64,000 bases of DNA from Saccharopolyspora hirsuta (GTDB lineage: Bacteria > Actinomycetota > Actinomycetes > Mycobacteriales > Pseudonocardiaceae), in NCBI RefSeq assembly GCF_008630535.1, contig NZ_VWPH01000015.1, positions 62,001-126,000 of the forward strand, written 5' to 3'. The translations under genes and the position numbers were made by a program. Below, in pieces: positions 32,671 through 41,503 of this stretch. The notes under the pieces are model-generated. The model saw only the letters and a list, made by a program, of their open reading frames with translations, had not been told where the DNA came from and did not search any database. The first letter of the stretch is position 1. Each line of letters starts with the position of its first letter.

Positions 32671-33569
32671 GCCGTCACCGCTCCCTTCCTGCCGCGCGGG
32701 GCGTCCCGCAGTCCGTCGCCGAGCAGGTTCACGCCGACCACCAGCAGCACGATCACCAGGCCGGGCAGCGTGACCAGCCACCACGACGTGGTGACGTAGT
32801 CCTGGCCGTCGGAGATCAGCCGCCCCCAGGTGGGGAACGGCCGCTCCGGGCCCGCCCCGAGGTAGCTCAGCGCGCTCTCCAGCAGCACCGCCTGCGCCAG
32901 CAGCAGGAGCACCACCAGGCTGGTCTGCCGGACCACGTTGGGCACCAGGTGGCGCAGCAGCACGGCGCGGTGCGCGAGACCGAGCGTGCGGGCGGCGTCC
33001 ACGTAGGGCTTCTCGCGCTCCACGAGCACCATCGACCGCGTCATGCGGGCCACGTCGGGCCACTGCGCGACCGCGATCACCGCCGTGATCACCGGCACCG
33101 ACGGCCCGAACAGCGCCACCACGAGCAGCAGCATCATCAGCAGCGGCAACGACATCTGTGCTTCGAGGAGGCGGCAGACCACCGCGTCCACCCAGCCGCC
33201 GAAGTAGCCAGCCGCGGCGCCCGCGGCGAGCCCGATCAGGCCGGAGACGACCACGGCGAGCACCCCGATGAGGATCGACACCTGCCCGCCTTCGAGGACC
33301 CGGGCCAGCACGTCCCGGCCGAGCTGGTCGGTGCCGAACAGGTGGCCGTCGGTGAGCGGCGGCAGCCGCCGCGCCCCGAGGTCCTGCTCGGTGGCCCCGG
33401 GGAGCGGCAGCAGGTCGGCGAGCGCGACCGGCAGCACCACCAGCGCGGTGAGGACCGCCCCGGTCCAGATCTTCGCCCTGGCGGTGCGGGACCGGCGGGT
33501 GACACCGGCTCGCCGCAGCTGGGCGGGGGTGACGCGGCTGGGCCGCTCCTGGGTGGTCGTGGTGTTCAT
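32667..33569 (-). CDS. Opp/Dpp-type ABC transporter permease (C subunit)
   Basis: A 300-residue inner-membrane permease with six hydrophobic segments. The N-terminal OppC-type domain (HLFGTDQLGRDVLARVLEGG) and the EAA loop (VDAARTLGLAHRAVLLRHLVPNV, about 190-212) are clear. Forms the channel with the B subunit. ATG 33569 overlaps the upstream permease stop; the longer ORF is a chance extension into that gene. Confidence 0.9.
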   Translation of the reverse strand: MNTTTTQERPSRVTPAQLRRAGVTRRSRTARAKIWTGAVLTALVVLPVALADLLPLPGATEQDLGARRLPPLTDGHLFGTDQLGRDVLARVLEGGQVSILIGVLAVVVSGLIGLAAGAAAGYFGGWVDAVVCRLLEAQMSLPLLMMLLLVVALFGPSVPVITAVIAVAQWPDVARMTRSMVLVEREKPYVDAARTLGLAHRAVLLRHLVPNVVRQTSLVVLLLLAQAVLLESALSYLGAGPERPFPTWGRLISDGQDYVTTSWWLVTLPGLVIVLLVVGVNLLGDGLRDAPRGRKGAVTA

Positions 33570-34501
33570 CGCGCCGTGGCCCTTCCGAGGCGCACCCGCG
33601 GGTCCAGCAGCGGGTACAGCAGGTCGACGAGGAGTTGAGCGAGGATCGCCAGCGCGGCGGTGACCAGCACCGTCGCCTGGATCAGCGGGTAGTCGCGGGT
33701 CTCCAGCGCGCGCACCACCAGCGAGCCGACGCCGGGCCAGTTGAACACGACCTCGACCACGACGACGCCGTTGAGCATCGCGGCGAACCGGGTGCCCAGC
33801 GCGGTGAGCACGGGAATGGCCGAGTTGCCCAGCGCGTAGCCCCACAGGATGCGGCGCTCCGGGATGCCGTGCGCGCGCGCCACGGTGACGTACGGCGAGG
33901 TCAGGTTGCCGACCATCTCGCGGCGCACCAGCCGGGAGATGAGCGCGACCTGCAGCAGCGCGACGGTGACCGCGGGCAGCACCAGGCCCGACCAGGTGGT
34001 GAAGCCGGAGGCGGGGAGCACCGGCAGCAGCACGGAGAAGGCGGTGAGCAGCATGATGCCGCTCCAGAACTCGGGCATCGACTGGGCGGCGACCACCGCG
34101 ATGTTCGCGCCGGTCTCGCGCGCGGAGTCGGCGCGGCGGGCCATCCAGATCCCCAGCGGCAGCGCGACCAGCGCGGTGAGCGCGATCGCGGCCAGCGCCA
34201 GCGTGATCGTGTACGGGACCCGGTCGAGCACCACGTCGAGCGCGGGGGCCCGGAACGAGTAGGACGTGCCGAGGTCACCGGTGAACAGCTGCCCGAGGAA
34301 CGTCAGGTACTGCGCGGGGATCGAGCCGTCCAGCCCGAGCTGGGTGCGGATCTCCGCCAGGTCCTCGGCGGTGGCGTTGGGCGCGGCGAAGGCGGTGGCC
34401 GGATCGCCCGGCGCCATGCGGATGAGCACGAACACGGTGGAGACGGTGAGCAGCACGACCAGCGCGCTCTGGCCGAGCCGGGCGGCGATGTAGCGGATCA
34501 C
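33566..34501 (-). CDS. Opp/Dpp-type ABC transporter permease (B subunit)
   Basis: A 311-residue permease with six hydrophobic segments, starting IRYIAARLGQSALVVLLTVSTVFVLIRMAPGDP as OppB/DppB proteins do. EAA loop YVTVARAHGIPERRILWGYALGN near 205-227. GTG 34501 comes 1 base after the binding-protein stop, so translation is coupled. It contributes half of the membrane channel. Confidence 0.9.
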   Translation of the reverse strand: MIRYIAARLGQSALVVLLTVSTVFVLIRMAPGDPATAFAAPNATAEDLAEIRTQLGLDGSIPAQYLTFLGQLFTGDLGTSYSFRAPALDVVLDRVPYTITLALAAIALTALVALPLGIWMARRADSARETGANIAVVAAQSMPEFWSGIMLLTAFSVLLPVLPASGFTTWSGLVLPAVTVALLQVALISRLVRREMVGNLTSPYVTVARAHGIPERRILWGYALGNSAIPVLTALGTRFAAMLNGVVVVEVVFNWPGVGSLVVRALETRDYPLIQATVLVTAALAILAQLLVDLLYPLLDPRVRLGRATAR

Positions 34502-34502
34502 C

Positions 34503-36077
34503 TCACACCCCCAGCCCGATGCTCGCGAGGTCGTAGGAGTTGGTGGCCTCCAGCGCGACGTCGGTGACGCGGGTGCGGTAGGCCAGCACCGAGTTCGGCA
34601 CGAACGCCCACATCGACGGCCACGAGTCCCACACCACCTGCTGCAACCGGGCGGTGATCTCCTGCCGCCGCGCGGTGTCGACCTCGGCGTAGGCCGCGTC
34701 GAGCAGGGCGATCACCTCGTGGTTGACGTAGCCCTGGTAGGTGTCGCGGGTGAGCTCGCGCTCCGGCGTGCCGCCGTACATGCCCTGCAGGATCGGCAGC
34801 GCCGCGCCGACGGGGGAGGCGTAACCGTTGCCCAGCACGTCCCAGTCCCCGCCGCGGCCCTGGCGCCACTCGGAGATGTCGCCGCCGGGTTCGAACTGGC
34901 GCAGCGCCACCGGAACGCCGATGTCGCCGAGCATCTGCACGACGGCTTCCATCACGCTGGTGTCCCCGGCGAACTCCCCGGTCTCCCAGATCAGCGTGAG
35001 CCGCAGGTCGCCGTGGCCGATGCCCTCGGCCTCCAGCATCTGCTTGGCGCGCCGCGGGTCGAACTCGTAGCTGCCGCAGCGGACGGCGCCGTTGAGCGTT
35101 TCGGCGACCGGCCCGGTGGCCGAGCGCACCGAACCGGACAGCACCTCGTCGGCCAGCCGCCGCCCGTCCACCGCGAGCGAGAGGGCCTGCCGGACGGAGG
35201 CTTTGGCCAGCGGGTGGTCGGCGGGCTTGCGGAAGTTGTAGAAGAGTTGGTTGATCCGGGTGCCGCGGACCTGCTCGATCGCGACCTCGGGCAACCCGCG
35301 CAGCTGCACGGCGGAGTCCGGGGAGATGGTGTCGATGATGTCGAGCTCGCCGGAGCGCAGCCCGACCACGCGGTTGGACTCCTCGGGCACGAACCGCACC
35401 TGCACCTGGGCCACGCGCGGCGCCGCCGCCCAGTAGTTCTCGTTGCGGCGCAAGGTGTACTCGCCGGTGCCGCGGTTGGACGCGATGACCTCGTACGGGC
35501 CGGTGCCGACGCCGCTCTGCAGCTCCTCCGGCCGGTTCGCGGCGGCCGGGGTGATGAGGATGTTGGCCATCAGGTAGTCGAGGACCGGCAGCGGGTGGTC
35601 GGTCTCGAGCGTGAAGGTCCGGTCGTCGACGGGCACCACGGTCGGCCACTCCGGGAAGAACGCGGCCAGGTAGGAACCGCTGACCTGCCGGTACATCTCC
35701 AGCGCGGTGCTGACGTCGGCGATGCGGACGGGGCTGCCGTCGGAGTAGCGGATGCCCTCGCGCAGCCGCGCCGTCCACTGCGTCGGGGCGGTGCGCTCGA
35801 ACCGGTCGGCGAGCACGGGAACGGGCGTGAGGTCGGGGCCGATGCGGGTCAGCCCCTGGCGCACCGCGCGCTGCACGGTCACCGCGGCGTCGAACTGGTT
35901 GAGCTTGTTGTCCAGCGAGACGAGCGTGCGGTTCAGCCCGAGGCTCACCGAACCGGGCGGAGGTCCGCCGGTGGGACCGGCGCAGGCCGGGAGCGCCGCC
36001 GCGCCGCCGACGACGCCCAGCGCCTTGAGCAGTGTTCTTCGGGATAACCGCGCCGATCGTGGCGTCGCCGTCCGCAC
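34503..36077 (-). CDS. Opp/Dpp-type solute-binding lipoprotein
   Basis: A 524-residue SBP family 5 protein. The N-terminus has a twin-arginine motif SRRTLLK (residues 12-18) and a lipobox LPAC, so it is probably a Tat-exported lipoprotein anchored at C32. Domain pattern ADRFERTAPTQWTARLREGIRYSDGSPV and GTGPYEV are standard for the family. Members bind peptides, but also nickel, oligosaccharides or opines; neighbours here favour a sugar-acid-containing ligand. GTG 36077 has GGGAGG upstream. First gene of the importer operon, divergent from the PdxA-like gene. Confidence 0.88.
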   Translation of the reverse strand: MRTATPRSARLSRRTLLKALGVVGGAAALPACAGPTGGPPPGSVSLGLNRTLVSLDNKLNQFDAAVTVQRAVRQGLTRIGPDLTPVPVLADRFERTAPTQWTARLREGIRYSDGSPVRIADVSTALEMYRQVSGSYLAAFFPEWPTVVPVDDRTFTLETDHPLPVLDYLMANILITPAAANRPEELQSGVGTGPYEVIASNRGTGEYTLRRNENYWAAAPRVAQVQVRFVPEESNRVVGLRSGELDIIDTISPDSAVQLRGLPEVAIEQVRGTRINQLFYNFRKPADHPLAKASVRQALSLAVDGRRLADEVLSGSVRSATGPVAETLNGAVRCGSYEFDPRRAKQMLEAEGIGHGDLRLTLIWETGEFAGDTSVMEAVVQMLGDIGVPVALRQFEPGGDISEWRQGRGGDWDVLGNGYASPVGAALPILQGMYGGTPERELTRDTYQGYVNHEVIALLDAAYAEVDTARRQEITARLQQVVWDSWPSMWAFVPNSVLAYRTRVTDVALEATNSYDLASIGLGV

Positions 36078-36137
36078 CTGGAACCTCCCGTGAGCGCCGT
36101 TGCCGAGAGCAGCTGTTGGTGCGACACGCTGACATAG

Positions 36138-36154
36138 TTGCGCGATATGCGCAA
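36138..36154. promoter_or_regulatory. TTGCGC-N5-GCGCAA dyad in the divergent promoter
   Basis: Perfect inverted repeat TTGCGC-gatat-GCGCAA, 61 bp upstream of the binding-protein start. The 314-bp region 36078-36391 between the divergent operons also holds TTCGCGCA at 36169-36176 and the dyad at 36283-36297, all variations on TGCGC. Candidate sites for the DeoR regulator encoded at 37409. Confidence 0.5.
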
Positions 36155-36282
36155 TATAGATAGCGTGATTCGCGCAGAAAGCGATGTGCGGGGGTGGGCG
36201 TGGATCAGCGAAGAACGCTGAACTTTCCGAGTTCCTCCGCCTCCCGGGGGTGCACCGTCGCCGGGGGACATGTGGTCAACAT

Positions 36283-36297
36283 TGCGCGTTTCGCGCA
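36283..36297. promoter_or_regulatory. TGCGCG-N3-CGCGCA dyad, pdxA-proximal
   Basis: Perfect inverted repeat TGCGCG-ttt-CGCGCA, 95 bp upstream of the PdxA-like start. It includes the word TTCGCGCA, repeated at 36169-36176. Probably a second binding site for the same regulator. Confidence 0.5.
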
Positions 36298-36391
36298 TAC
36301 TTAGGACGTTCAGGTGCGCGTTGTCCGAGCGCGTGACCCGGCTCGGCGGCCTGTTCGCGATCACCCAGCAGCTCGATCTTCAGGAGGCCCA

Positions 36392-37396
36392 GTGAGTTCG
36401 TCGTCGCCCGTCATCGCCGTCACCATGGGGGACGGGGCCGGTATCGGTCCCGAGGTCGTGGTCGGCGCGCTCGCCGACGCGGCCGTGCACGAGCTGTGCC
36501 GCCCCCTGGTCATCGGGGACGCCCGCCGCTTGCGGGAAGCCGCCCGGCTGCGCGGCGCGGAGGTCGAGGTCGTCGAGGTCGGCTCGGTCGCCGAAGCGCG
36601 CTTCGCGCCCGGGCGCATCGACGTCGTCGACCTCGGCCTGCTGCCGGCGGATCTGCCGTGGGGGCAGCTGAGCGCGGCGGCGGGCGAAGCGGCCTACCAG
36701 TACGTGCGCGTCGCCGCGGAACTCGCGGTCGCGGGGGAGGTGCAGGCGATCTGCACGGCCCCGCTCAACAAGGAGGCGCTGCACGCCGCCGGGCACCTCT
36801 ACCCCGGGCACACCGAGCTGCTCGCCGCGCTCACCGGCACCGAGGAGGTGTCGATGATGCTGTCCACGCCCAAGGTCAAGGTCATCCACGTGACCACGCA
36901 CATCGGGCTGATCGACGCCATCGCCCGGATCGAGCCCGGCCTGGTGGCGCGCACGGTTCGCCGCGGCCACCAGGCGATCCGCGCCTCGGGCGTCGACTCG
37001 CCGGTCATCGGCGTCTGCGGGATCAACCCGCACGCCGGGGAGAACGGGCTGTTCGGCGCGGGCGAGGAGGAGGAGAAGATCGTCCCGGCGCTGGAGCAGC
37101 TGCGCGCCGAGGGCGTCGACGCGCGCGGCCCGCTGCCCGCGGACACCGCGTTCTTCCTCGCCAGCCGCGGGGACTACGACCTGATCGTGGCGATGTACCA
37201 CGACCAGGGGCACGCGCCGGTCAAGGTGCTGGGCATCGAGGCGGGCGTCAACATCACCGTGGGGCTGCCGGTGATCCGCACGTCGGTGGACCACGGGACG
37301 GCCTTCGACATCGCCGGGACCGGCACGGCCGAGGTGGGTAGCATGGTCGAGGCGCTGCGCCAGGCCGCGGACCTGGCACCGGTTTCCGTCGGCTGA
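36392..37396 (+). CDS. PdxA-family dehydrogenase (four-carbon sugar-acid phosphate type)
   Basis: A 334-residue PdxA-family protein. Metal ligands H170 (TTHIGL), H214 (NPHAGE) and H270 (MYHDQGH) and the substrate His of YPGHTELLA (about H140) are all present. Although PdxA oxidises 4-phosphohydroxythreonine in vitamin B6 synthesis, homologues called PdxA2 act on erythronate/threonate 4-phosphate in sugar-acid catabolism, and actinobacteria normally make B6 by the PdxST route. Location between an importer and a DeoR regulator favours the catabolic role. The DUF1537 kinase that usually accompanies PdxA2 is not in the window. GTG 36392 follows CAGGAGG. Confidence 0.8.
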   Translation: MSSSSPVIAVTMGDGAGIGPEVVVGALADAAVHELCRPLVIGDARRLREAARLRGAEVEVVEVGSVAEARFAPGRIDVVDLGLLPADLPWGQLSAAAGEAAYQYVRVAAELAVAGEVQAICTAPLNKEALHAAGHLYPGHTELLAALTGTEEVSMMLSTPKVKVIHVTTHIGLIDAIARIEPGLVARTVRRGHQAIRASGVDSPVIGVCGINPHAGENGLFGAGEEEEKIVPALEQLRAEGVDARGPLPADTAFFLASRGDYDLIVAMYHDQGHAPVKVLGIEAGVNITVGLPVIRTSVDHGTAFDIAGTGTAEVGSMVEALRQAADLAPVSVG

Positions 37397-37408
37397 AGGG
37401 GACAGCGA

Positions 37409-38218
37409 GTGGCCCGCGATTCCAAGCTCCGCCGGGAGGCCATCGTCCAGCTGGCCACCACCACCGGTCTGACCGGCGTGGACGAGCTGTCCGCCCACTT
37501 CGGCGTCACCGCGTCGACCATCCGGCGCGACCTCGCCCAGCTCGAGCGGGCGGGCGCGCTGGCCCGCACCTACGGCGGGGCGATGGCGATCGTCGCCCAC
37601 CCGGAGGCGAGCCTGCGCCAGCGCGTCGGCGAGGAGTTCGAGGCCAAGCGCGCCATCGCCCGGTGGGCGGCCCGCCAGCTCGCGGCGGGTGAAACGGTGC
37701 TGCTCGACGCGGGTTCGACCACCGGCGCGCTCGCCCACGAGCTGCGCAACGGCCCGGCGCTGACCGTGGTGACGACCGGCATGACGGCCCTGCAGGAGCT
37801 GGCCTCGGCCGAGGCGGTGACCGTGGAGTGCCTCGGCGGGGTGCTCCGCCCGAAGAGCCAGGGCTTCATCGGCCCGCTGGCCGAAGCCGCGCTGGAACGG
37901 CGGACTTTCGACCGGGTCTTCCTGGGCGCGGACGGGGTCACCGCGGAGGACGGCATCTGCGAGGCCGACATCCGCCAGACCCGCCTCAAGGAGCTGATGG
38001 CGCGCCGCAGCGACCGCGTGTACGTGCTGGTCCACGCGGCCAAGATCGGCCGCCGCCCGTTCCACGCCTGGGCGCCGCTTCCTCCTAAGTGGACACTCGT
38101 GACGGACGCGTCGGCGGCGGAAGCCGACCTGGAGCCGTTCCGCGCCAGGGGCGTCGAGGTGGTCCTCGCCGACGAGAACGGCGACGACGTGTCGGGAAGT
38201 ACCGCTTCCTCCCGTTAG
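37409..38218 (+). CDS. DeoR-family regulator
   Basis: A 269-residue DeoR regulator: N-terminal winged helix (RREAIVQLATTTGLTGVDEL, then HFGVTASTIRRDLAQLE) and the DeoR sugar-phosphate-sensing domain (VLLDAGSTTGALAHEL, LGADGVTAEDGICEAD, VHAAKIGRR). DeoR members usually respond to phosphorylated sugars, which fits the PdxA-like enzyme 12 bp upstream. GTG 37409 is supported by GGGGACAG upstream and by the family N-terminus. Likely represses the divergent importer/pdxA promoters through the TGCGC dyads. Confidence 0.86.
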   Translation: MARDSKLRREAIVQLATTTGLTGVDELSAHFGVTASTIRRDLAQLERAGALARTYGGAMAIVAHPEASLRQRVGEEFEAKRAIARWAARQLAAGETVLLDAGSTTGALAHELRNGPALTVVTTGMTALQELASAEAVTVECLGGVLRPKSQGFIGPLAEAALERRTFDRVFLGADGVTAEDGICEADIRQTRLKELMARRSDRVYVLVHAAKIGRRPFHAWAPLPPKWTLVTDASAAEADLEPFRARGVEVVLADENGDDVSGSTASSR

Positions 38219-38311
38219 CGCGTTCTCGTTGCGGGCAGCCGGGAATCGCGCGGAAAGCCGGTGCGCCATACTTGTTCCCGCGATGATCGCGCGTGGTTCG
38301 GGAGGCCAGTG

Positions 38312-38944
38312 ATGACCAGCATGAGCCGGGTTTACCTGCGGGCGGCGCAGGCGGCGGTGGAGCTGCTCCGGAATCCGGCGGTGGCCGAGGCCTGGGACCG
38401 GCCCAGCTCGCTGCCGGAGTTCAGCGTCCGCGGCCTGGCCGGGCACCTGGGGTCCCAGGTCCTGTACGTCACCCGGCTGCTGGCGGCGGAGCCGGTGGCG
38501 GAGCGACCGCTGACCCTGGCCGGGTTCTACGCCGCGGCCCAGGCGTTCCACACCGACATCGATTCGGACGTCAACGTCCGCATCCGCAAGATGGGCGAGG
38601 ACGCGGCGGACGGCGGCGTCGAGGCGCTGGCCGCCGAGGTCGCCGCGGCCGTCGAGGAGCAGCGCGCCGCGCTGGCCGCGGAATCCGACGACCGGGTCGT
38701 CTCCTTCGGGCAGCGGCCGGTGCTGCTGACGGACTTCCTGCTCACGCGCATGATGGAGATCGCGGTGCACTCCGACGACCTGGCCCACAGCGCGGGCATC
38801 GCAACGCCGGAACTCCCGGAGGAGGTCGTCGAACCGGTGCTCGGGCTGCTCGCCAAGCTCGCCGTCCTGCGCCACGGCCAGACCTCGGTGCTGCGCGCGC
38901 TGAGCCGCGCCGAACGAGCCCCGGAAACCATCGCCGCCATCTGA
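38312..38944 (+). CDS. Maleylpyruvate isomerase-like / DinB-fold mycothiol-dependent protein
   Basis: A 210-residue four-helix protein with the MDMPI N-terminal pattern: RGLAGHLGSQVLYVTRLL (His about 45) and MEIAVHSDDLAHSAGI (His about 147, Asp following), a likely metal triad of mycothiol-dependent enzymes. These catalyse isomerisation or S-transfer with mycothiol as cofactor in actinobacteria. GGAGG precedes ATG 38312. No pathway partner is evident; the gene separates the sugar-acid modules from ordinary genes. Confidence 0.7.
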   Translation: MTSMSRVYLRAAQAAVELLRNPAVAEAWDRPSSLPEFSVRGLAGHLGSQVLYVTRLLAAEPVAERPLTLAGFYAAAQAFHTDIDSDVNVRIRKMGEDAADGGVEALAAEVAAAVEEQRAALAAESDDRVVSFGQRPVLLTDFLLTRMMEIAVHSDDLAHSAGIATPELPEEVVEPVLGLLAKLAVLRHGQTSVLRALSRAERAPETIAAI

Positions 38945-39000
38945 GCCGCTGGTGCGGCGAAGCGCCGGTGGCCGGATCGCGGCTTGGATATGATCCGCGC

Positions 39001-39588
39001 ATGATGTCCGATCTGCCCGACCGCCGGGGCGAGATGCGCGCTTCCAACGCCGACCGCGATGCGGTCGTGCAGCGTTTGCAGGAGGCCGCGGGCGAGGGCC
39101 GCATCGACCTCGCCGAGCTGGCCGAGCGGGTGGACCGGGCGCTGGCCGCCAAGACCTACGCCGAGCTGGAACCGCTCACCGCCGACCTGCCGTCGGCGCG
39201 CGTGATCGACCAGGGCGAGCCGCTGGTCCTCAAGGGCGGGCTGCACGGCGCTTCGCGGACCGGGCGTTGGCAGGTGCCCGCGCAGATCAGCGCGCACGGC
39301 GGGATGGGCGGCGTGAAGCTCGACTTCAGCCAGGTCGACTGCCGACTGCCGGTGATCGAGCTGGAGGCGCACGGCCAGCTGGCCGGGGTGACCATCGTGA
39401 TCCCCGAGGGCTGGTCCGCCGAGACCGACGACGTGGACCCGGGGTTGGGCGGCCTGAAGGACAAGACCACCCCCGACCGCCACCCCGGCGCACCCGTGGT
39501 CCGCCTCACCGGGACCGGCGGGGCGGCCGGAGTGGTCATCCGCCACCCCAACGCCTGGGAACGCCGGAAGCTCCGCCGCAACCGCTGA
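39001..39588 (+). CDS. DUF1707 domain protein
   Basis: A 195-residue protein with an N-terminal DUF1707 domain (residues about 9-62: MRASNADRDAVVQRLQEAAG, GRIDLAELAERVDRALAAKTYAELE) and a C-terminal beta-strand region resembling the cell-wall-active LiaF domain (GGMGGVKLDFSQVDCRLPVIELEAHGQLAGVTIVIPEGW). Found in actinobacteria, function unknown; DUF1707 is often joined to membrane or envelope modules, but no hydrophobic segment is present here. ATG at 39001 or 39004; no clear RBS. Confidence 0.75.
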   Translation: MMSDLPDRRGEMRASNADRDAVVQRLQEAAGEGRIDLAELAERVDRALAAKTYAELEPLTADLPSARVIDQGEPLVLKGGLHGASRTGRWQVPAQISAHGGMGGVKLDFSQVDCRLPVIELEAHGQLAGVTIVIPEGWSAETDDVDPGLGGLKDKTTPDRHPGAPVVRLTGTGGAAGVVIRHPNAWERRKLRRNR

Positions 39589-39603
39589 GCGGAGCGCGGG
39601 CGA

Positions 39604-40446
39604 CTAGTTCTTCCGCCCGACGCCGCCGGTCATGAAGCGGGCCGCGATGGAGGTCGCGTCGGTGACCGGCTCGTCCGGGCGCCACAGCGGCAGCGGCACG
39701 ATCCCGGGGGTGAGGAGTTCCAGCCCGGTGAAGAACTCGGCCAGCTCCTGCGGGGTGCGGACGCGACCGGTGCCCAGCTGGGACAGCAGGACCTTCTCCA
39801 GCTCGGCCGATTCCGGTGCGTCGCCGAGCCTGGTGAAGTTGGTGATGAAGAAGAAGGAGCCGGGTGCCACGGCCTCGCGCAGGGCGTCGACGATGCCGCG
39901 CGGGTCCTCCTCGTCGAGGAGGTGGTGCAGGATGCCGCACAGGATCACGCACACCGGCTGGTCGAAGTCGATCAGCGCGCGGGTGTCCGGGTGCGCGAGC
40001 ACCCGCTGCGGTTCGCGGATGTCGGCGGTGACGACCCGGGTGTTGTCGTCGTTGGCCAGGATCGCGCGGCCGTGCGCGAGCACGATGGGGTCGATGTCGA
40101 CGTAGACGACCCGGGCTTCAGGGTTGGCCTCCTGGGCGACCTCGTGGGTGTTCCGGGCGGTCGGCAGCCCCGAACCCAGGTCGAGGAACTGGGTGATCCC
40201 CTCCTCCGCGGCGAGGTGGCGCACCACCCGGTGCAGGATCGCCCGGTTGTGGATCGCGATCTCCTTGAGCTCCGGCATCACCGCGAGGCTGGCCTCGGCC
40301 ACCGCCCGGTCCACGGCGTAGTTGTCCTTGCCGTCGAGCATCACGTCGTAGACCCGAGCCGCGGTCGGCACCCCGGTGTCCAGGTCGGCCGAGGGCCCGG
40401 TGCGGCTCTCGCGGCCACGGGCCCAGCTCAGGTGATCAGACGACAT
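39604..40446 (-). CDS. SAM-dependent methyltransferase (Methyltransf_19 / DUF574)
   Basis: A 280-residue Methyltransf_19 protein, a large actinomycete family of mostly unknown function. Seen: PTAARVYDVMLDGKDNYAVDR at about 27-47, SAM-binding FLDLGSGLPTARNTHEVAQ near 87-105, VVYVDIDPIVLAHGRAIL, and VILCGILHHLLDEEDP. AAGGAG precedes ATG 40446. Divergent from the aldo/keto reductase and convergent with the DUF1707 gene, so it is probably a single-gene unit. Confidence 0.85.
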   Translation of the reverse strand: MSSDHLSWARGRESRTGPSADLDTGVPTAARVYDVMLDGKDNYAVDRAVAEASLAVMPELKEIAIHNRAILHRVVRHLAAEEGITQFLDLGSGLPTARNTHEVAQEANPEARVVYVDIDPIVLAHGRAILANDDNTRVVTADIREPQRVLAHPDTRALIDFDQPVCVILCGILHHLLDEEDPRGIVDALREAVAPGSFFFITNFTRLGDAPESAELEKVLLSQLGTGRVRTPQELAEFFTGLELLTPGIVPLPLWRPDEPVTDATSIAARFMTGGVGRKN

Positions 40447-40525
40447 GGAGAACTCCTTCGACGTTCCGGCGACGCGGGCATCGTAACCACCCGGCCACTC
40501 CTCGTCACCCGGGCGTGATCATGGA

Positions 40526-41494
40526 ATGATGCCCCGCGTGACCGCGGAGGTGGATGTGCGCGAGCATCGGGCGTTGTACGGGTGCATGGGGCTCGGCGGG
40601 AGCTGGGACGGCGAACCGCTCAGCGCCGGGGACGTCGCGGCGGCCGAGGCTGCCGTGCAGGCGGCGCTGGACGTCGGGATCACCATGTTCGACCACGCCG
40701 ACATCTACCGGAACGGCAAGGCCGAGGCCGCTTTCGGCGAGGTCCTGTCCCGCTCGGCCGGGTTGCGCGAGCGGATCGTGCTGCAGACCAAGTGCGGCAT
40801 CCGGTTGGCCGACGGCGACCGGCCCGGGATCTACGACCTGCGCGGGCGCAGCATCGTCCAGCGCGTCGAGGAGAGCCTCACCCGGCTCCGGACCGACGTG
40901 ATCGACGTGCTCCTGCTGCACCGGCCGGACCCGCTGGCCGATCCGGCGGACGTCGCCAAGGCGCTCATGTCGTTGCACGAGCAGGGGCTCGTCCGGCACT
41001 TCGGCGTGTCCAACATGAACGCCGCGCAGATAGACCACCTCCAAGCGCACCTCGGGGTGCCGCTGGTCGCCAACCAGCTGGAGATGAGCCTGCACCGGCG
41101 CGACTGGTGCGAGGCCGGGGTGCTGGTCAACACCCCGGAAGCCGCGGCCAACGGCTTCCCGGCCGGGACGGTCGAGCACTGCTGGCGCAACGAGATCGCC
41201 CTGCAGGCGTGGGGGCCGCTCGCGCAGGGCCGCTTCACCGGTCGCGAGGAGACCGCGACCGAGCGGGCGACCGCGCAGCTCGTCGCGGAACTGGCGGCCG
41301 AGAAGGGCACCTCGCCGGAGACGGTCGTGCTGTGGTGGCTGCAGCGCCACCCGGCCGGGATCGCGCCGGTGATCGGCAGCGCGAACCCGGACCGCATCCG
41401 GGCCTGCCGGGACGCGGTCCAGCGGGAACCGGAGCTCACCCACGAGGAGTGGTACCGGCTCTGGATCACCGCCCGCGGCGAAGCCCTGCCCTGA
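40526..41494 (+). CDS. Aldo/keto reductase (2), YdhF-like
   Basis: A 322-residue AKR. Tetrad D56 (MFDHADIYRNGKAE), Y61, K89 (LQTKCGIRL) and H132 (LLHRPDPL) are intact, and the C-terminal VIGSANPDRI binds NADP(H). The CMGLGGSWDG start and VANQLEMSLHRRDWCEAGVLV segment resemble the E. coli YdhF group of oxidoreductases. No neighbours hint at a substrate. Confidence 0.82.
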   Translation: MMPRVTAEVDVREHRALYGCMGLGGSWDGEPLSAGDVAAAEAAVQAALDVGITMFDHADIYRNGKAEAAFGEVLSRSAGLRERIVLQTKCGIRLADGDRPGIYDLRGRSIVQRVEESLTRLRTDVIDVLLLHRPDPLADPADVAKALMSLHEQGLVRHFGVSNMNAAQIDHLQAHLGVPLVANQLEMSLHRRDWCEAGVLVNTPEAAANGFPAGTVEHCWRNEIALQAWGPLAQGRFTGREETATERATAQLVAELAAEKGTSPETVVLWWLQRHPAGIAPVIGSANPDRIRACRDAVQREPELTHEEWYRLWITARGEALP

Positions 41495-41503
41495 CGGCGG
41501 GAC

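Noticed and set aside
36392-37396. PdxA as a vitamin B6 biosynthesis enzyme
   Set aside because: Actinobacteria normally use PdxS/PdxT, and the gene is framed by a sugar-type importer and a DeoR regulator, so a catabolic PdxA2-like role is more likely.
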